A stretch of DNA of 43,369 nt from Betaproteobacteria bacterium RIFCSPLOWO2_02_FULL_67_26 (GTDB lineage: Bacteria > Pseudomonadota > Gammaproteobacteria > Burkholderiales > SG8-41). Each line of letters begins with the position of its first letter. The stretch's first letter is position 1. Location of the stretch: positions 1 to 43,369 of the forward strand of contig MERD01000040.1 of the NCBI GenBank assembly GCA_001771935.1. Direction: 5' to 3'. Shown in pieces: positions 39,468-43,369 of this stretch. The position numbers and the translations under genes are program-made. Under the pieces are notes generated by a model that was not told the origin of the DNA, ran no database searches, and saw nothing but the letters and a program-made list of their open reading frames with translations.

Positions 39468-40022
39468 TCAGCGCCTCGCCTGGGCATCGTGGCTCTCATT
39501 ATAGATGCGCCGGGCCACCGCATTGAGATCCTGCAGCAGATCCGTGCGCTCCGCGCGCGTCACGATCCCGTCCGCGAGATAGCGCTGCTCCTCGACCTCG
39601 ATGGCACGTTGTTGCGCCAGGAGCCGGCTGGCCTCGTGGCGGGTCAGCGCTCCCGAGCGCATGCCCTGCTCGATGCGCCGCCGCTGGTCGCGTTGGACGA
39701 GGTCTACACGCCGGTCGAACGCGCGGGTCGAGCCCTGCCAGCCGTAATGATTGCCGCGCCAGCCGTGGTCCGGCCGGGGGCCGGCACGCACGTAGCGGCG
39801 CTGCCCGTCATTGCGCTCGCGGTGGATGTTGCGTGCCTGGCCCCGGAGCTCGCGCGCTTCACCGCGAGTGAGATCGCCTTGCCGCACGCCCTGCTGGATA
39901 CGCTGTTGCTGGTGATGCTGGCGCTGGTTGACGCCGTTGCGCTCGCGCTCGGCCGCCGTCACCGGCACTGAAGCCGCGACCAGCATTGCCGCCAACAATC
40001 CACTTATCATTGCCGTAGTCAT
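39468..40022 (-). CDS. exported Arg/Gln-rich protein with internal repeats
   Basis: 184 residues. Signal peptide (ISGLLAAMLVAASVPVTAAE). The mature part contains a duplicated unit: RIQQGVRQGDLTRGEARELRGQ (about 41-62) and RIEQGMRSGALTRHEASRLLAQQ (about 115-137), followed by YLADGIVTRAERTDLLQDLN. Each unit has the 'x-G-x-L/V-T-x-x-E' loop of a shortened EF-hand, so calcium or another cation may be bound. A middle stretch is Gly/His/Trp-rich (PDHGWRGNHYGWQ). Family not recognised. First gene of the leftward exported cluster, divergent from ompR. Confidence 0.75.
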   Translation of the reverse strand: MTTAMISGLLAAMLVAASVPVTAAERERNGVNQRQHHQQQRIQQGVRQGDLTRGEARELRGQARNIHRERNDGQRRYVRAGPRPDHGWRGNHYGWQGSTRAFDRRVDLVQRDQRRRIEQGMRSGALTRHEASRLLAQQRAIEVEEQRYLADGIVTRAERTDLLQDLNAVARRIYNESHDAQARR

Positions 40023-40148
40023 GCTGTCCTCCTGTTCAGTTGATCGGAAACCTCTTCGCTTTCGCGGGGGGGCTGGTATCGAACAACGGCGTCCCCGCTA
40101 ATGCGTTGACCCATGCTAGTCCTCGCTGGCCTCCCCGGACGGGTCATT

Positions 40149-40165
40149 TGTAACGGAGTGTTACA
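40149..40165. promoter_or_regulatory. inverted repeat upstream of ompR (possible OmpR site)
   Basis: TGTAAC-GGAGT-GTTACA, a perfect 6-base dyad with 5-base spacing in the 213-base divergent gap 40023-40235. GTAAC/GTTAC is the half-site type seen in OmpR targets; AAACATTTACAG nearby may be another. It could control ompR-envZ and the exported cluster. Apart from this I see nothing clear in the gap. Confidence 0.4.
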
Positions 40166-40235
40166 GCCGGCGGGCCCGGCAATAAACATTTACAGGGAAC
40201 TGGTATGGGCCCGGCCAAATGGGTACGATGCGCCC

Positions 40236-40976
40236 ATGACCGAGCCCAAGACCCGGATCCTGGTCGTCGACGACGACGCGCGCCTGCGCGACCTGCTCAA
40301 CCGGTATCTGAGCGAGCAGGGTTTCGCGGTGCGCGCGGTGCACGATGCCGTCGAAATGAACCGCACTATCGCGCGCGAGCGCTACGACCTCATGATCCTC
40401 GACCTCATGCTGCCGGGCGAGGACGGGTTGTCCGTGTGCCGCCGCCTGCGCGGGGGCGGCGAAAAGCTGCCGATCATCATGCTGACCGCCAAGGGCGACG
40501 ACGTGGACCGCATCGTGGGCCTGGAGATCGGCGCCGACGATTACCTGCCCAAGCCATTCAATCCGCGGGAACTGGTGGCGCGCATCCAGGCGGTGCTGCG
40601 GCGCCGGCCGCCGGCCGGCCCGCCCGGCGCGCCGGCCACGGAACCGCAGATCGTGGAGTTCGGCGTATTCCGCTTCAACCTGGCGGCGCGCAGCCTGACG
40701 AAAAATGGCGCGGACGTGCCGCTCACCACCGGCGAGTTCGCGCTGCTCAAGGTGCTGGTGCAGCACCCCCGCGCGCCGCTCTCCCGCGACAAGCTGATGG
40801 AGCTCGCGCGCGGCCGCGAGTTCGGGGCCTTCGATCGCTCGATCGACGTCCAGGTCTCGCGCCTGCGGCGGCTGGTCGAGCCCGACCCCGCGAAGCCGGC
40901 TTATATCCAGACGGTGTGGGGGTTCGGGTACGTCTTCATTCCCGACGGCAAGAGCGCCGACGCGGGTGATAAGTGA
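40236..40976 (+). CDS. ompR: OmpR-family response regulator
   Basis: 246 residues from ATG 40236, where MTEPKTRILVVDDDARLRDLL starts the receiver. Phosphoacceptor D56 in LMILDLMLPGEDG, conserved Thr/Ala in IIMLTAKGDD and Lys in DDYLPKPFNPREL. The C-terminal winged-helix (FRFNLAARSLTKNGADVPLTTGEFALLKVLVQHP, FDRSIDVQVSRLRRLVEPDPAKPAYIQTVWGFGYVF) is OmpR-type. It pairs with the adjacent EnvZ-like kinase. The stop lies inside a heptad repeat tract that fills the spacer. Confidence 0.93.
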   Translation: MTEPKTRILVVDDDARLRDLLNRYLSEQGFAVRAVHDAVEMNRTIARERYDLMILDLMLPGEDGLSVCRRLRGGGEKLPIIMLTAKGDDVDRIVGLEIGADDYLPKPFNPRELVARIQAVLRRRPPAGPPGAPATEPQIVEFGVFRFNLAARSLTKNGADVPLTTGEFALLKVLVQHPRAPLSRDKLMELARGREFGAFDRSIDVQVSRLRRLVEPDPAKPAYIQTVWGFGYVFIPDGKSADAGDK

Positions 40977-41038
40977 TGAGTGATGAGTGATGAGTAGTTC
41001 GATGCAGCCCAATCACCCATCACCCATCACGCATCACG
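40966..41038. repeat. heptad repeats with inverted copies between ompR and envZ
   Basis: GTGATAA and three GTGATGA (40966-40993), then after a 17-base gap AATCACC, CATCACC, CATCACG, CATCACG (41011-41038). The arms can pair with about one mismatch per seven bases. The tract begins inside the ompR stop and ends four bases before the envZ ATG, leaving no Shine-Dalgarno sequence. Confidence 0.85.
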
Positions 41039-41042
41039 CTCT

Positions 41043-42341
41043 ATGACGCTATTTCCCCGAACGCTGCTGTGGCGCAGCGTGCTGCTGATCGCGCTGCTGC
41101 TCGGGGTCGCGCACCTCGCGTGGCTCCAGATCTTCCGCGTCACCGAGCGCGAGCCGCGCGCGCGCCAGGTCGCGCAGCAGATCGCGAGCGTGGTCAACCT
41201 CACGCGCACCGCGCTCATCACGGCCGACCCGGCCAAGCGCCTGCAGCTGCTGCAGGAACTGTCCCAGGACGAGGGAATTCAGGTCTACGTCGGGCACCCC
41301 GGCGAGCGGGTGGGACGGCTCCCCGACCGGCCGTTCTTCAACCTGGTGGAAGGCGAGATCAAGCGCCAGCTGGGATCCGGCACGCGACTCGCCACCAGCC
41401 GCGACGGCGTGCGGGGCGCCTGGGTGAGCTTTCGCATAGACGAGGACGAGTACTGGGTGTTCATGCCGCGCTCGCGTCTCGAGCGCACCGATCCCCTGCG
41501 CTGGGTGGGCTGGGGCGCGCTGGTGCTGGCGCTCGCGCTGTTGGGCGCCTATCTCATCGTCGCGCGCATCAATCGCCCGCTGCGGCAGCTGACACAGGCG
41601 GCGGATGAGATCGGCCGCGGCCGGACGCCGCCGCCCGTCGCCGAAACCGGCCCCTCGGAGATCCGCACGCTCGCCGGCGCCTTCAACCGCATGGCGTCGG
41701 ACCTGAAACGCCTGGACGAGGAACGCGCTTTGCTGCTCGCCGGCGTTTCCCACGACCTGCGCACGCCGCTCTCGCGCATCCGGCTGGGGCTGGAGATGAT
41801 CGACGAGAAGAGCGACGCGGCGCTGAAGGCCGGCCTGGTGCAGGACATCGAGGACATCGACGCGGCGATCAACCAGTTCCTCGACTTCGCGCGTGCCGGT
41901 GATGCCGAGCCCGTCATCACCGAGGGCGACCTCAACGCGCTCGCGCACAGCGTATGCGCTCGCTACGCCCGCTCCGGCAAGGCGGTCACCTTGCACGCCG
42001 GGATGCTGCCGCCACTCACATTGCGCCCGCTGGCTGTCCAGCGGCTGCTCTCCAACCTCGTGGATAACGCGCTGCGCCACGGTGCCGGGCCGGTCGAGAT
42101 CGCCACCGCGCTTGAGAACGGAAAAACGGTACTGGAAGTGCGCGACCGCGGACCCGGGATCCCGCCGGCGGACGCCGAGCGCATGCTGCGACCTTTCACG
42201 CGGCTCGACTCCGCCCGGTCGGGCGCCGGAACGGGCCTGGGGCTCGCGATCGTCGAGCGCATCGCGCAACTGCACGGTGGCAGCGTCAAGCTCCTGCCGC
42301 GCGGCGGCGGCGGCTTGCGTGTTCGGGTGGAGTTGCCTTAG
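41043..42341 (+). CDS. envZ: EnvZ-like sensor histidine kinase
   Basis: 432 residues. N-terminal membrane helix (LLLIALLLGVAHLAWL-type, about 11-30), a periplasmic sensor region (about 31-155), a second helix (WGALVLALALLGAYLIVARI, about 157-176), HAMP (INRPLRQLTQAADEIGRG), then the dimerisation-phosphoacceptor helix with H237 (AGVSHDLRTPLSRIRLGLEM). The ATPase domain shows the N box (LLSNLVDNALRHG), G1 DRGPGIP, and G2 GAGTGLGLAIV. Together with OmpR it should sense envelope conditions. ATG 41043 lacks a visible ribosome binding site because repeats occupy the leader. Confidence 0.93.
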   Translation: MTLFPRTLLWRSVLLIALLLGVAHLAWLQIFRVTEREPRARQVAQQIASVVNLTRTALITADPAKRLQLLQELSQDEGIQVYVGHPGERVGRLPDRPFFNLVEGEIKRQLGSGTRLATSRDGVRGAWVSFRIDEDEYWVFMPRSRLERTDPLRWVGWGALVLALALLGAYLIVARINRPLRQLTQAADEIGRGRTPPPVAETGPSEIRTLAGAFNRMASDLKRLDEERALLLAGVSHDLRTPLSRIRLGLEMIDEKSDAALKAGLVQDIEDIDAAINQFLDFARAGDAEPVITEGDLNALAHSVCARYARSGKAVTLHAGMLPPLTLRPLAVQRLLSNLVDNALRHGAGPVEIATALENGKTVLEVRDRGPGIPPADAERMLRPFTRLDSARSGAGTGLGLAIVERIAQLHGGSVKLLPRGGGGLRVRVELP

Positions 42342-43240
42342 GGGTACATGGCCCAGCCCACGCGGTCCGTTTGGGCCTTGAAAAAGTGCCCCTCCACGGT
42401 GGTGACGAACAGCGTGGTCAGGTCCGGCCCGCCGAAGCAGCAGTTGGTCGGGCGGTTCGCCGGCACGGGATGGGTCTCGAGCACGCGGCCCGTCGGCGAG
42501 AACACGGTGATCATTGCCCCCGGGCCGCTCACTTCCCAGCCATTGGTGGCGACGATGTTGCCGTCGGCATCCAGGCACATGCCGTCGATGCCGCGATGCA
42601 CGCCTTTGGCATCCTCGCCCCAGGTGAACAGCGTCGTGTAGGCGCCGAGGCTGCCGTCGTCGCGGATTGGATAGGCGCGCAGCTCGCGCGCAATGCCCTT
42701 CGTATAGCTGCTTTCGGCGACGTAGAGGGTACTCTGGTCTTTCGACACCAGGATGCCGTTGGGCTGGGTGGTGTCGAACGTGACGCGTGTCACCGTGTAG
42801 CTGCCGTCCTTCTGAGGATCGGCGCGCAGCACGGACTGGTTGTCGAGCTCCGTTTTCTCGGTCTTGTCCCAGTTGCCTTCGTTGACCGGGTTGGTGAACC
42901 AGATGCGCCCCTTGCGGTCGATCGCGAGGTCGTTCGGCGTGTTGAGGCGCTTGCCATCGAGGCGGTCGGCGATCGTGACGATTTTCCCGTCGGGATCGAA
43001 GCGCACCATCGAGCGCCCGCCCGAACAGCAGCCGAAGAGGCGCCCTTGCGCGTCGTAAGCCAGCCCGTTGGTGCGATTGGTGCCTTTGCGCCACTCGGTG
43101 AGCGCGCCGCTCTTCAAGTCGTAGCGCAGAATGAGGCTCGCCCGGATGTGCGTGAAGTACAAGTGCTCGCCGTCCCACACCGGACCCTCGGTGAGCGGGA
43201 CGGCCGACGGCTTCATCAGCAATTCGAATTTCCACTGCAT
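42338..43240 (-). CDS. SMP-30/gluconolactonase-type lactonase
   Basis: 300 residues of a six-bladed beta-propeller. Metal-site and blade motifs include PLTEGPVWDGEHLYFTHI (metal Glu), RTNGLAYDAQGRLFGCCSGG, NTPNDLAIDRKGRIWFTNP (metal Asn), TQPNGILVSKDQSTLYVAESSY and GIDGMCLDADGNIVATNGW (metal Asp). It would hydrolyse sugar or other lactones; the substrate is not evident. ATG 43240 is chosen over an upstream in-frame start with an Arg/Cys-rich lead. It is convergent with envZ, overlapping it by four bases. Confidence 0.92.
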   Translation of the reverse strand: MQWKFELLMKPSAVPLTEGPVWDGEHLYFTHIRASLILRYDLKSGALTEWRKGTNRTNGLAYDAQGRLFGCCSGGRSMVRFDPDGKIVTIADRLDGKRLNTPNDLAIDRKGRIWFTNPVNEGNWDKTEKTELDNQSVLRADPQKDGSYTVTRVTFDTTQPNGILVSKDQSTLYVAESSYTKGIARELRAYPIRDDGSLGAYTTLFTWGEDAKGVHRGIDGMCLDADGNIVATNGWEVSGPGAMITVFSPTGRVLETHPVPANRPTNCCFGGPDLTTLFVTTVEGHFFKAQTDRVGWAMYP

Positions 43241-43256
43241 GTCCTTATTCCCCTTT

Positions 43257-43369
43257 CTATCGGCGGACGCGGAATGTCGTATTGCGCAGCCGCGATGACA
43301 ATACCCGCGCCAGCGCAAACAGCAGGTCGCGCGCCAGCGCCGCCTCCTGCCGCCCGAACCGCATGAAGT
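43257..43369 (-). CDS. C-terminal end of a probable cyclic-nucleotide-binding-type protein (cut by window edge)
   Basis: The minus-strand frame is open from the edge to TAG at 43257-43259, giving 36 complete codons before the stop. The visible end, including EAALARDLLFALARVLSSRLR, has the pattern of the last helix of cNMP-binding domains (Crp-like or appended to transporters and STAS proteins). Too little is present for certainty. It ends 16 bases before the lactonase start on the same strand. Confidence 0.45.
   Translation of the reverse strand, partial: FMRFGRQEAALARDLLFALARVLSSRLRNTTFRVRR

Noticed and set aside
29799-41038. Repeat tracts as CRISPR arrays
   Set aside because: Words are only 7-9 bases, in direct tandem without spacers, and no cas genes are present.

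Overview
The window is GC-rich, gene-dense DNA from a betaproteobacterium, most likely an uncultivated environmental lineage. The reasons are the radA-alr-(lysR)-lplT order, OmpR/EnvZ, the ETF/acyl-CoA dehydrogenase cluster, the tsaB-rimI-type 4 UDG cluster, and CbbQ/CbbO-type proteins. Genes are packed with short overlaps and spacers. No stretch above 300 bases lacks a gene (the longest gaps, about 175-215 bases, are at 1932-2107, 35780-35981 and 40023-40235). I saw no rRNA, tRNA, CRISPR array, transposase or phage gene.

Layout. 1-1300: a partial gene, a DUF1993 gene, and an AhpE-like peroxiredoxin with an in-frame TGA exactly at the peroxidatic cysteine codon, which reads as selenocysteine; a strong terminator follows. 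1302-4650: a zinc-ribbon protein, three small proteins (two preceded by FNR/ANR-type sites), a LOG-family hydrolase and an exported UPF0301 protein. 4680-9122: leftward operon etfB-etfA-acyl-CoA dehydrogenase-HpcH/HpaI aldolase. 9254-14014: radA-alr-lysR leftward, with lplT divergent across a probable LysR operator. 14017-16543: a cupin, a flavodoxin-fold reductase, a lipoprotein and a small membrane protein. 16580-20042: a CbbQ/NorQ-type AAA+ ATPase and a CbbO/NorD-type VWA protein, with no RuBisCO or NO reductase in view.

20134-29185 is the most coherent accessory block. On the minus strand, in reading order, it encodes an SPFH-SHOCT protein, a DUF4178 zinc-ribbon membrane protein, a 44-residue secreted peptide, DUF350, a membrane-fused aminopropyltransferase, a Tat-type lipoprotein amine oxidase, LemA and two TPM proteins. 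speD diverges from it across a perfect inverted repeat. This looks like a polyamine-linked membrane module.

29192-34589: type 4 uracil-DNA glycosylase, rimI, tsaB, a TtuC/DmlA-type dehydrogenase, a small membrane protein, a class III CoA-transferase coupled to a dehydroquinase-fold protein lacking catalytic residues, and RidA. 34646-43369: an orphan DGQHR/DndB-like protein; a leftward cluster of exported proteins (DUF1501, DUF1800, EF-hand, two small basic proteins); OmpR-EnvZ; an SMP-30 lactonase; and the end of a probable cyclic-nucleotide-binding protein.

At least a dozen spacers, plus one coding linker, carry short tandem words of 7 (sometimes 8 or 9) bases, often with a GTGA core and often followed by inverted copies. 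They are the most distinctive non-coding structure here.
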